Assembly: GCA_020073265.1 (NCBI GenBank)
Contig: JAIQFN010000016.1
Span: 1-64,000 of the forward strand
Origin: Terriglobia bacterium
GTDB lineage: Bacteria; Acidobacteriota; Terriglobia; Bryobacterales; Bryobacteraceae
Direction of reading: 5' to 3'
Length of the DNA stretch: 64,000 nt
In this document: positions 7,415 through 18,556 of the stretch, one piece after another
Layout: every line of letters begins with the position of its first letter
Numbering within the stretch: position 1 is the first letter of the stretch
Made by a program: the position numbers and the translations under genes
Notes under the pieces: model-generated
Told to the model about the DNA's origin: nothing
The model's database searches: none
Seen by the model: the letters and a program-made list of their open reading frames with translations, nothing else

Positions 7415-8749
7415 ATGAAAAAGTTAACCTTCATATTCGCTCTGGCTGTTTTTGCGCGTGGACAGGACGCCATTTCACTAAAGGAAGCCGTTCGCCAGTC
7501 GATGGCGCGGAGCAAGGTCATGGAGGCGTCCGTTGCGTCCAGAGACGCAGCGAGCGCGCGTGTCACCGAGGCTAAGGGTGGTTTATTGCCCAAAGTGAAC
7601 TACTCGGAATCGTGGGCTCGCAGTGACAATCCTGTATTCGTCTTTTCGTCACTGCTGACGCAGCGGCAGTTTAGCGAGTCGAACTTCGGCGTCACGAGCT
7701 TGAACCGGCCGGGCTTCCTCAATAACTTTCAGTCGCTGGTGAGCGGAGACCAGTCTCTTTATGACGCTGGAAAGACCAAGCGCTCCGTGCGCACCGCGGA
7801 GCTCGGCGAGGATGCGTCCCGCGAAGACAGCCGCCGCAGTCAGTTGGAGGTGATCGCCCAGGTAGTGCTGTTCTACTGGGACACGCAGCTCGGAGCGGAG
7901 GAGATTAACGTTACCGCGAAGGCTATGCGGTCGGTCGAAGCGGACCTGGAACGCTCGGAGGCACGGCGTGCGAGCGGAATGGCCACCGATGCCGACGTGC
8001 TGTCCATTCGCGTGCATCTCGCCGGGGTCCGCGAAGAGCAGATTCGGCGGTCGGCAGATTTAGAAGTGGCTCGCGCTGCCATGAACGACGCAATTGGATT
8101 GCCCCTGGACTCTGTTCATTCCCTCACCACTCCTCTGGCCCCATTGCCAGTCGCACAACGTGAACTGAGCGGTTATGAGAAGAACGCAATCGACGGCAGA
8201 CCGGAAGCGCGCCAAGCCCGGCTTGCCGCGGAGATCGCAAGGGTTCAGGCGGCGGATGCCCACAGCAACCATCTTCCGCGGGTAACTCTACACGGAGCCT
8301 TCGAAGCCGACCGCCAGCGATTTGCGTATCGCGGCGGCGAGAACTGGCTGGTTTCGATTGGCCTCCGCTGGAACCTGTTCAACGGGGGCGCGGACAAGGC
8401 AAAGACAGCCGAGAGCGAAGCGACGACGCGCCGTACCGCGGCACAGCAGGCGCAAGCGGAATCGGGAATTCGCCTGCAGGTTCGCCAAGCGTGGGCGAAT
8501 TTAAAAGCCGCGCAACAGAGAATTGCATCCGCGCAAGCGTCCGTGGAAGAAGCCCGGGAAAGCCTTCGCATCTCTCAAAACCGCTTTGCCGCGGGACTGA
8601 GTACCGTAACCGATCTGCTCCGGACCGAAACCGCATTACTCGAAACGCAGACGCGTTATTTGGCGGCCGTGCATGACCAGCGAATCGCTGCTGCGATGTT
8701 GGAGTTCGCAGCAGGCACGCTTAATCCCGACTCGGAGGTTCTAAACTAA
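7415..8749 (+). CDS. TolC-family outer-membrane efflux channel
   Basis: From the ATG at 7415 the product is 444 residues with a signal peptide (MKKLTFIFALAVFARGQ) followed by ISLKEAVRQSM, the usual start of the outer membrane efflux protein repeat. The rest is long amphipathic helices with the duplicated OEP layout, including YDAGKTKRSV and WNLFNGGADKAKT as the beta-strand returns, and LRISQNRFAAGLSTVTDLL near the end. The protein forms the exit duct of a tripartite pump. The stop overlaps the start of the adaptor gene as TAATG, so this is the first gene of a three-gene operon. The open frame extends upstream to 7058 but those residues look non-coding. Confidence 0.9.
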   Translation: MKKLTFIFALAVFARGQDAISLKEAVRQSMARSKVMEASVASRDAASARVTEAKGGLLPKVNYSESWARSDNPVFVFSSLLTQRQFSESNFGVTSLNRPGFLNNFQSLVSGDQSLYDAGKTKRSVRTAELGEDASREDSRRSQLEVIAQVVLFYWDTQLGAEEINVTAKAMRSVEADLERSEARRASGMATDADVLSIRVHLAGVREEQIRRSADLEVARAAMNDAIGLPLDSVHSLTTPLAPLPVAQRELSGYEKNAIDGRPEARQARLAAEIARVQAADAHSNHLPRVTLHGAFEADRQRFAYRGGENWLVSIGLRWNLFNGGADKAKTAESEATTRRTAAQQAQAESGIRLQVRQAWANLKAAQQRIASAQASVEEARESLRISQNRFAAGLSTVTDLLRTETALLETQTRYLAAVHDQRIAAAMLEFAAGTLNPDSEVLN

Positions 8750-9887
8750 TGCGCCCCTACTACGCGCTTGCAGCATTACTCTTCTTGGCAGGATGCGGAA
8801 ACGAACCGGCGGACGACACTGTGGGCACGTCAGTGACTCCGATACGGGTGGAAACCGTTGCCGTCACTGAAACCGATTGGCCATCTACCTACGAGGCGAC
8901 GGGCAGCATCCGCGCCAGGACCACAGCCACCATCTCCTCCAAACTCATGGGGTATGCGCGTGAAGTACGAGCGCAAATTGGAGACCGCGTGCGGGAAGGA
9001 CAACCGCTGGTCGTGCTGGACGCTCGCGACCTGGACACGTCGGTGGCGCGGGCGGAGGCCGGGCGCGAGGAAGTGAAAAGCGCCATTCCCGAGGCGGAGA
9101 GCGCCGTCGCCTTGGCCAGAGCTCAACTGGATTTGGCCCAAGTGACCTTCCATCGCATTAAGGATCTGTTGAACAAGAGGTCGATCACCAACCAGGAATA
9201 CGATGAAGCCTCGGCGCGTTTGAAAGCGGCGCAAGCCACGCTCGACATGGCGTGCGCCAGACGCGCTCAGTCAGACGCGAAGATGGCGCAAAGTGAGCAG
9301 GAGGTCCGATCTGCCGGGATTCAGCGTGGCTACTCGGAAATCATCGCGCCCTTCTCCGGGACCATCATTACCAAGTCCATCGACCCCGGCACTTTGGCGG
9401 TACCCGGCGCACCGTTGTTCACCATCGAGCGCGCCGGCGCCTACCGGCTTGAGGCGTCCGTGGAAGAGTCTCGACTTTCCTTGGCGCGAGTTGGGAAAAC
9501 GGTTTCGATCACGATAGACGGTATTGATCGAACGTTTCCGGCGCGAGTTGCCGAAGTCGTTCCGTCAGTGGATGCGGCAGCAAGAACCGGAACGGTGAAG
9601 ATCGACTTGCCCTCGCTTCCCGAGTTGCGCTCCGGGTTGTTTGGAAGAGCGCTCTTTGACACGGGCGGGCGCAAGGTTCTGACGGTCCCAAGCGCGGGCG
9701 TCATGGAACGCGGACAACTCCAGTCCGTCTACATCGCGGAGAACAACGTCGCTCATACGCGGCTGGTGACGCTCGGCACGAGGGTGAAAGACAAAGTTGA
9801 AGTACTCTCGGGCCTCAACCAAGGCGACCGCGTGATCGTTCCGATCCCCACCAGCCTGGCCGATGGCGCGCCGATAGAGGTTCGCCA

Positions 9888-9891
<4 letters not shown>
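8749..9891 (+). CDS. RND efflux periplasmic adaptor lipoprotein (MFP/HlyD family)
   Basis: The 380-residue product has a lipoprotein signal with lipobox LAGC (Cys16), so it is probably anchored in the inner membrane. It then shows the adaptor order: beta-barrel/lipoyl start ([20 protein letters not shown]), lipoyl motif [17 protein letters not shown], an alpha-helical hairpin rich in Ala, Glu and Arg, the returning lipoyl half [15 protein letters not shown] with [13 protein letters not shown], and a membrane-proximal domain ending DRVIVP. It links the RND pump to the TolC channel. Start and stop overlap both neighbours (TAATG, ATGA), so the three are translated as one unit. Confidence 0.92.
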
Positions 9892-13148
<3,257 letters not shown>

Positions 13149-13438
13149 AGCTCTGTTTGTTTTTGTTCGCCTGAGTCTGGGCGCGAGTCGCGCCAGAACA
13201 GGTACGCTCTCGCCGATTGCCCGTGTGCAGTTTGCTATCGGGAGCGAATCGCCGCAGGTCAAGGCAGGCGACGCGGCCGGCCGCCAAAGTGGATGGCGCG
13301 AGTGAAGAGACGCGGGCGACCACCAGGGAGCAAGAACAAGCTGCCGAAGTGAGGCCAGCGGCCTCAGCGAGGCTCGCGATAGCAACCGTTAGTGCTGCTT
13401 AACAGCTTGCCGGCTAGCGATCTTTCGAGCGTGCTCAG
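13149..13438. other. Intergenic stretch, no supported gene
   Basis: This 290-bp gap lies between the RND gene and the 3' end of the molybdenum-hydroxylase gene. Immediately after the RND stop an ATG at 13145 opens MKLCLFLFA and hits TGA, resembling the start of a signal peptide that has lost its frame. The remaining short frames are Arg/Ala-rich and show no known motif. No clear terminator hairpin with a T-run was seen between the converging genes. Confidence 0.4.
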
Positions 13439-15781
13439 TCAGGCTTGCGAAGTCTTCAGCGCAGCCAATACGCGGTTTGCACGAAACGGAATCCGGCGCA
13501 GGCGAACGCCGGTTGCATCGTAAATTGCATTCCCTATCGCGGCTAGCATCGGTTTGCAAGCGGCTTCGCCAGCTCCGTAAGGAGGCAAGTCGGGCCGGTT
13601 CGGATTCGGGTCTCCATTGACAAGAACTACACGGACCTCTCCCGGCACATCAGCATGCGTGAGGGTAGGATGCGAGTTCCAGTCGACGCTGGTGACTTTC
13701 TCGCCATCGAACTGCACTTCTTCATGCAGGGCTCGGCTCAGCGAGTGCAGCATGGCGCACTCCACGGTGTGACGTAGCGACTCGGGATTGACGACCAAAC
13801 CGCAGTCGTGCGCAGCCACCAGGCGTTTCACCCAAACACGCCCGGTCCGGACATTCACTTCGACTTCTGCAATCTCTGCGACGACAGTCTGACCACGGAA
13901 TGCGTAGGCGATACCGCGACCCGTCAAAGTGTCGCCGGTTCCGCGCGGCTTCGGCGACGAACGCCGGTCCCATCCGTAGGCGTCCGCCACTGCCTTCAGC
14001 GCTGCGATGGAACGGGCCCGGCGGAAGCCGCCATCTTCAGCGCTACTGGCTGTTAGCAGCTTCATGCGAAACTCGAATGGATCGGCGTTTGCCGCCGCGG
14101 CCAGTTCGTCGATGAACGACTCGGAGGCAAACGTCGATTGCGGGCCGTTGGGGTCGCGGAGATTTCCCGTGCGAAGAGGCGTCTCCCAGACTAGCGGCAA
14201 GCTCACCACGTGCGTGGCCATGCGGCGATGGGGGATTGCATACATCTCCGAAGGCATCGACGCGCTGCCCGAGGCGGGCTTCGCGGGCCTGATCCCCATG
14301 AGCTGGGCGATCAAAACGGTATCGGGCTCGTTGTAGCCGACGTGGTTATAATCCGCCGAGCGAGCATCGTAATCGAGTGCGAGGAGATTCCCGGCGGCGT
14401 CCAGTGCTCCTTTGAGCTTCACGGCGAATGCCGGAGCTTTCGTATCCCAGGCCGTCTCTTCGTCGCGCATCCATTGAACCCGGACGGGCCTGCCGATTTC
14501 TTTGGCAAGGTACGCCGCTTCACAACCCGCATCGTCCGCTGCAGTCCGGCCGAAACCCTGCGGTCCTTCCATCCAGACCACGCGGACCTGTTCGCGCGGC
14601 ATCCCCAGAAAATCAGCGACGCCCCTGCGCATGCCGTACGACTTCATGTCGTTCGAATAAATCGTCATCTGACCATTCGATGGGTCGGCCAGGGCATGCG
14701 CTGGACTGATTGCCGTATGCCCCTGGAACGGAACGTCGTAATCTGCTTCGATCAGCTTGGGCGCGTTCGTGAACGCTGACTCGGGATCACCCACCACCAC
14801 TGATCGCGAGCTGGATGTGGGTTTCACTTCGCGCATGTACCGGAACAGATCTTCCGACGACGGAAACGGCGCTGTCGCGGGCTTTTCCCAATTGAGCTTG
14901 AGTGCCTTGGCAGTGTTGATGGCCTGCTCCTCGCGCTCGCACACGACCGCTACGTAATTTCCTTTCGTGACTATCTTCACAAAGCCGGGCATTTTGCGAA
15001 CAGACGACTCGTCAACGCTTACTAGCTTCGCACCGGCGAACGGCGGCTTCACATTTCGCGCATGAACCATCCCGGGCAGTCTCATGTCAACGGCCCATTT
15101 GAGCGATCCATCCACTTTGGCCGGGATGTCGTAGCGCTGCGGCGAAAGGCCGGTGTTCTTCAGTTCCTGCACCGGTTTGACGAGCGCGCGGCCATTGGTC
15201 GCATTGATGTTACTGCCGGTGAGCGTAACATTGAATTTCCGCCCGCCGATCAATTGGCCATAGGTGACGTTCTTCGAAGGAGCGCCCTTCACCGTGATGA
15301 CGCCCGCACTCACCGCGAGTTGATCGACAGGCGCCCCGAGCCGCTGCGATCCCATCTCGAGCAATACACGCCGCGCCTCCGCCGCAACACGCCGCATGGG
15401 CCAACTGTCTCGCTCCATGGCGGTCGAGCCGCCGGATCCGCCTTGGTCTACCGTTATGTCCGTGCTGCCCATGATGCACGTGGTCTTCTCATAGGCGACA
15501 TCCAACTCATCCGCCATGAGCTGGCGGAAGGACGTGCCGGTTCCCTGGCCGCAATCCGTCTTACCGACATAAAACGTCGCCGAACTGTCTTCATGGATGA
15601 CGATCCACGAATCGAGTTGATGAAAATCGACTTCGGGATAGGGACCTGCGGGAGCCTGGCCATTCGCCTCCCCTGGATCGAAGCCCGCAAAGCTAACGAC
15701 CAGCATGCCGGCACTTTTCAGCAGATTTCTGCGGGAAAGCGTGGCTTCCACGTGTTTCGGAATGCCGGCCACCGGAGTCAT
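13439..15781 (-). CDS. Molybdenum hydroxylase large subunit (xanthine dehydrogenase family, IorB-like)
   Basis: The 780-residue product starts with a twin-arginine signal (LSRRNLLKSAGMLVVSFAG), indicating Tat export of a folded molybdoenzyme to the periplasm. Conserved marks include DCGQGTGTSFRQLMADELD, GGSGGSTAMERDSWP, MEGPQGFGRTAADDAGCEAA, and near the end HDCGLVVNPESLRH and PPYGAGEAACKPM, where the final E is the catalytic glutamate of the family. This layout (single-chain Mo subunit with Tat signal, partnered only by a 2Fe-2S subunit and no FAD subunit) matches isoquinoline 1-oxidoreductase and related aldehyde dehydrogenases. Its start overlaps the stop of the 2Fe-2S gene by ATGA. The substrate is unknown. 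Confidence 0.9.
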   Translation of the reverse strand: MTPVAGIPKHVEATLSRRNLLKSAGMLVVSFAGFDPGEANGQAPAGPYPEVDFHQLDSWIVIHEDSSATFYVGKTDCGQGTGTSFRQLMADELDVAYEKTTCIMGSTDITVDQGGSGGSTAMERDSWPMRRVAAEARRVLLEMGSQRLGAPVDQLAVSAGVITVKGAPSKNVTYGQLIGGRKFNVTLTGSNINATNGRALVKPVQELKNTGLSPQRYDIPAKVDGSLKWAVDMRLPGMVHARNVKPPFAGAKLVSVDESSVRKMPGFVKIVTKGNYVAVVCEREEQAINTAKALKLNWEKPATAPFPSSEDLFRYMREVKPTSSSRSVVVGDPESAFTNAPKLIEADYDVPFQGHTAISPAHALADPSNGQMTIYSNDMKSYGMRRGVADFLGMPREQVRVVWMEGPQGFGRTAADDAGCEAAYLAKEIGRPVRVQWMRDEETAWDTKAPAFAVKLKGALDAAGNLLALDYDARSADYNHVGYNEPDTVLIAQLMGIRPAKPASGSASMPSEMYAIPHRRMATHVVSLPLVWETPLRTGNLRDPNGPQSTFASESFIDELAAAANADPFEFRMKLLTASSAEDGGFRRARSIAALKAVADAYGWDRRSSPKPRGTGDTLTGRGIAYAFRGQTVVAEIAEVEVNVRTGRVWVKRLVAAHDCGLVVNPESLRHTVECAMLHSLSRALHEEVQFDGEKVTSVDWNSHPTLTHADVPGEVRVVLVNGDPNPNRPDLPPYGAGEAACKPMLAAIGNAIYDATGVRLRRIPFRANRVLAALKTSQA

Positions 15782-16254
15782 GCGGCGCCTCCCTTAGCTG
15801 CGATTGTCTTCACCGCGCGTTTGATCGCAGCTTGAATGCGGTAGTACGTCATGCATCGGCACAGGACACCCTTCATCCCTTCGCGGATCTGTGCGTCGTT
15901 GGGCTTTGGATTCCTGTCCAGCAGCGCTTTCGCCGTCATGATCTGCCCGTTTTGACAGAACCCGCACTGGGGAACCTGCTCATCGATCCAGGCCCGTTGG
16001 AGCGGATGCAACTCGCCATTCCTCGCAAGCCCCTCAAGCGTCGTGATTTCGCCCTTCGCGGCCGAGGCTGGAACGATGCAGGATCGTGTTGCGACCCCGT
16101 TCATGATCACTGTGCACGCTCCGCATTGTCCGAGTCCGCAACCGAATCGCGGTCCCTGCAAGCCAAGATCATTGCGAAGGATATACAGCAACGGAGTCGA
16201 GGCGTCGACATCAACCGTGTGTGATTTTCCGTTCACCTTCAGCGTCACGCTCAT
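15778..16254 (-). CDS. 2Fe-2S subunit of molybdenum hydroxylase (IorA-like)
   Basis: The 158-residue product has a plant-ferredoxin-type cluster loop CGLGQCGACTVIM and then Cys in TRSC, followed by the second cluster domain with CGFCQNGQIM and CRCMTYYRI. These eight cysteines in this order define the small subunit of xanthine dehydrogenase-family enzymes. It passes electrons from the Mo centre to an outside acceptor, probably a cytochrome since no flavin subunit is encoded nearby. It is the first gene of the pair and is translationally coupled to the large subunit. Confidence 0.93.
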   Translation of the reverse strand: MSVTLKVNGKSHTVDVDASTPLLYILRNDLGLQGPRFGCGLGQCGACTVIMNGVATRSCIVPASAAKGEITTLEGLARNGELHPLQRAWIDEQVPQCGFCQNGQIMTAKALLDRNPKPNDAQIREGMKGVLCRCMTYYRIQAAIKRAVKTIAAKGGAA

Positions 16255-16382
16255 CGTGTTCTCCTTGCGAATCGGCGAGCCGAACGGGTCAAGTCGATTC
16301 TATCAGATGACGGCTAAGCCGCTAATTCCTGGGCTCGCGCGAGAGACCATGGCTCGCGCGGGTCGCACTATGACCGATCTGG

Positions 16383-16829
16383 TTGTGGCGGAAAAGATCG
16401 CGCAGGGTATCGGCGCTCACTTCCGCTCACATCCAGCAGCGCGATGGCCGCTGGTGCATCGTCGACCTCAAGGGTAAGCACGGCCGCGTTCGCACGATGC
16501 CGATGCCGACCTGGGTTAAGGTGGCGATCGATGCGTGGATATCTGCGGCGGCGCTTGTGGGAGGCTTTCTGTTCCAACCTGTGAACCGAGCCGACCGAGT
16601 GGCTGGCGAACGCCTCGGCGAAAAGGTCGTCTGGCAGATGCTCCAGGCTTACGCGGCAGCAGTTAGCGTTCCCAGCATCGCGCCTCATGACCTGCGCCGC
16701 ACGTGTGCGAAATTGTGCCGGGCGGCCGGAGGAGAGCTTGAGCAAATCCAACTGCTCCTCGGCCATGCGTCGGTTCAGACCACGGAACGATACCTCGGTA
16801 CCAAGCAGGATCTAGTTCATGCGAGTTGA
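16383..16829 (+). pseudogene. Tyrosine recombinase (phage integrase family), C-terminal remnant
   Basis: The frame retains the C-terminal half of the catalytic domain: HIQQRDGRWCIVDLKGKHGR with the beta-hairpin lysine, then HDLRRTCAKLCR (His-x-x-Arg box) and LLGHASVQTTERYLG with the nucleophile tyrosine. The first catalytic arginine and the whole core-binding domain are missing; upstream of SALTSAHIQQ the reading loses all similarity and no usable start is present. The copy is therefore inactive. It closely resembles chromosomal integrases common in Acidobacteria and marks a former mobile element between the molybdoenzyme operon and the signalling island. Confidence 0.75.
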
Positions 16830-17085
16830 AATCTTGCGCGGAACACACCTTGGCAGCCCATTCCGATTTACAGAACATGTCCCGGGCAGCGCAGCATCAA
16901 TTCACAGCGTTCGAGCGCTCTTGCCATGGTTGCGACTCCGCCGCGGCTGGAAATTGCGCCTGCTGCTAAATTACTGATAATGCGTTGGTCCCTTTCACCT
17001 GCTCGGACCGCGTTCCGGCCCCGATCTCCCGTGCTCCCAACAAGTCCGGCTCTCCGCCGGTGTGCCTTCCTACATCAAAACCCGC
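16830..17085. other. Intergenic stretch, no supported gene
   Basis: Between the integrase relic and the promoter-like element there are about 250 bases with only short, motif-free frames on both strands. I see no inverted repeat or attachment-site duplication that would define the edge of the lost element. Confidence 0.4.
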
Positions 17086-17119
17086 TGGCGTGAAAGAAAT
17101 CGGACGAAAGTACGCTTGT
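17086..17119 (+). promoter_or_regulatory. Two-box promoter-like element shared with 21292-21325
   Basis: TGGCGTGAAAGAAAT at 17086-17100, twelve bases, then CGCTTGT at 17113-17119. The same two boxes with the same spacing lie before the related gene at 21346, and the distance to the ATG is nearly identical (21 and 20 bases). GAAAG-N16-CGCTT has the geometry of an ECF-sigma promoter (-35 and -10). An ECF sigma gene lies immediately downstream of the gene it precedes. A ribosome site AGGAGG follows at 17126-17131, so a transcript starting here would have a very short leader. Confidence 0.55.
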
Positions 17120-17140
17120 TGCCATAGGAGGTAGGACACC

Positions 17141-17917
17141 ATGAAAAAAATGGCATACAGGAACATAGCGATAATATTGTTGACGCTGGGCGCGGCGGCC
17201 CCGGGAATGGCGGACGAGGTTCACTTCGGCCCGATCCAGATCGCCGCGTTTGAGAACGCGCGGCTTACGGCGGACTGCGATGGCTCGGTCACTCCAACGC
17301 CCTGCGAGGTCACCTTCGAGTTCAGGCACGGCGGCGGCCGGCTATTGAAGCAGGCCACCATGATGATTCAACCGGGCGCCGCCGGCTTCCTGGATCTGGC
17401 GGCAGCGCAAACCGGAATCGCCGGGCCGGTATTGCTTGATCCGTGCTGGAAGGTGACGCGGGGCTCCGCCACCGCTTCACTGGAAGTTTTCGACACGTTC
17501 AGTTTGCGCACCCGCATCCTGATCAACTGGGGCGACCGTTCCGTGCCCAGGTCGGGGGATGTCGACTTTGGCTTGGCCGGCATCACGCCTCTTGACACGG
17601 CTCGCATCAACGCCTTCTGCTCCGACGACCAGGACGTGCCCGGGCGCCTTCCGGCGGAGTGCGACGTCACCTTCGAGTTTCACGATGCGCAGGGGCGGCT
17701 GCTCAAACAAACGCGCATGACCCTGCAGCCAGGCACCGCCGGCTTCGCGGAATTGCGCTGGCCCGAGACGGGCGCCACAGCGAGGCGAGTTGAGCTTGAC
17801 CCGTGCTGGACGGTAGCCAGTGGACTAGCCGTAGGAACCTTCTCCGTGATCGACACCTTCACCGGCCTCACCATCGCGCAGGCATATCCGGCGACGCTGA
17901 TATCGGGGACGCCGTAG
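17141..17917 (+). CDS. Exported protein with two tandem about 110-residue domains
   Basis: AGGAGG nine bases upstream supports the ATG at 17141. The 258-residue product has a signal peptide (IAIILLTLGAAAPGMA) and then two related domains: FGPIQIAAFENARLTADCDG, EVTFEFRHGGGRLLKQATMM, LDPCWKV in the first and FGLAGITPLDTARINAFCSD, DVTFEFHDAQGRLLKQTRMT, LDPCWTV in the second. Each has a pair of cysteines, suggesting disulfide-linked beta-sandwich units. No known family is recognised. A second, more diverged tandem-domain gene follows the kinase at 21346, with a shared upstream element, so both are probably targets or sensors of the sigma/kinase pair in between. Confidence 0.8.
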   Translation: MKKMAYRNIAIILLTLGAAAPGMADEVHFGPIQIAAFENARLTADCDGSVTPTPCEVTFEFRHGGGRLLKQATMMIQPGAAGFLDLAAAQTGIAGPVLLDPCWKVTRGSATASLEVFDTFSLRTRILINWGDRSVPRSGDVDFGLAGITPLDTARINAFCSDDQDVPGRLPAECDVTFEFHDAQGRLLKQTRMTLQPGTAGFAELRWPETGATARRVELDPCWTVASGLAVGTFSVIDTFTGLTIAQAYPATLISGTP

Positions 17918-17978
17918 CGCCGGAGTGAGGCTGCGGTTTTACAAGCCATGCTGAGGGGCTCGTGATAATCTGTAGCCC

Positions 17979-18548
17979 ATGGCGGACGGGGGGGAGATCA
18001 CGCGGCTCCTGCGCGCCTGGTCCAGGGGCGACGGAGACGCGCTGGAAGCCCTGATCCCTCTGGTCTACGAGGAACTGCGGCGCCTGGCTGCCGGCCAGAT
18101 GCGGGCTGAGAATCCAGGCCACACTTTGTCCCCGACGGGTCTGGTTCACGAGTCCTTTCTGAAGTTGGTTGAACAGAAGCACAGCCCGGACTGGCAGGAC
18201 CGCAAGCACTTTTTCGTTGTAGCCTCGAAGGCCATGCGCCAATTGCTGGTGGACCATGCGCGCCGGAAGCATGCTCGAAAGCGCGACCCCGGCGCCCCCG
18301 CTGAATGGCCCGGCCAGTACCAGATGCCCGGCGCCCCCTGGGACGTCATCGATCTTGACCGCGCCCTGGATCGCCTGGAACAGAACGAGCCCCGGATGGC
18401 CAAGGCCGTGGAACTCCGGTTCTTCGGCGGATTGAACCTGGACGAGATTGCCACGACCATGGACGTTTCCGCGCCTACCATCAGCCGCGAATTGCGCCTC
18501 GCGGAGGCTTGGCTGGCGCACGAGATCCGGGGCGATCCACAGGATTAG
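17979..18548 (+). CDS. ECF sigma factor, TIGR02999 type (kinase-associated)
   Basis: The 189-residue product begins ITRLLRAWSRGDGDALEALIP, the typical start of the Sig-70_X6 (TIGR02999) ECF group, with sigma-2 residues LSPTGLVHESFLKLV and a FFVVASKAMRQLLVDHARR segment, and sigma-4 containing VELRFFGGLNLDEIATTMDVSAPTISREL with its helix-turn-helix. In Acidobacteria and Planctomycetes such sigma factors stand next to Ser/Thr kinases, as here, in place of a classical anti-sigma factor. The kinase gene begins three to eight bases after the stop. The likely targets are the flanking secreted-protein genes that share an ECF-like promoter. Confidence 0.92.
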   Translation: MADGGEITRLLRAWSRGDGDALEALIPLVYEELRRLAAGQMRAENPGHTLSPTGLVHESFLKLVEQKHSPDWQDRKHFFVVASKAMRQLLVDHARRKHARKRDPGAPAEWPGQYQMPGAPWDVIDLDRALDRLEQNEPRMAKAVELRFFGGLNLDEIATTMDVSAPTISRELRLAEAWLAHEIRGDPQD

Positions 18549-18556
18549 TCCATGGA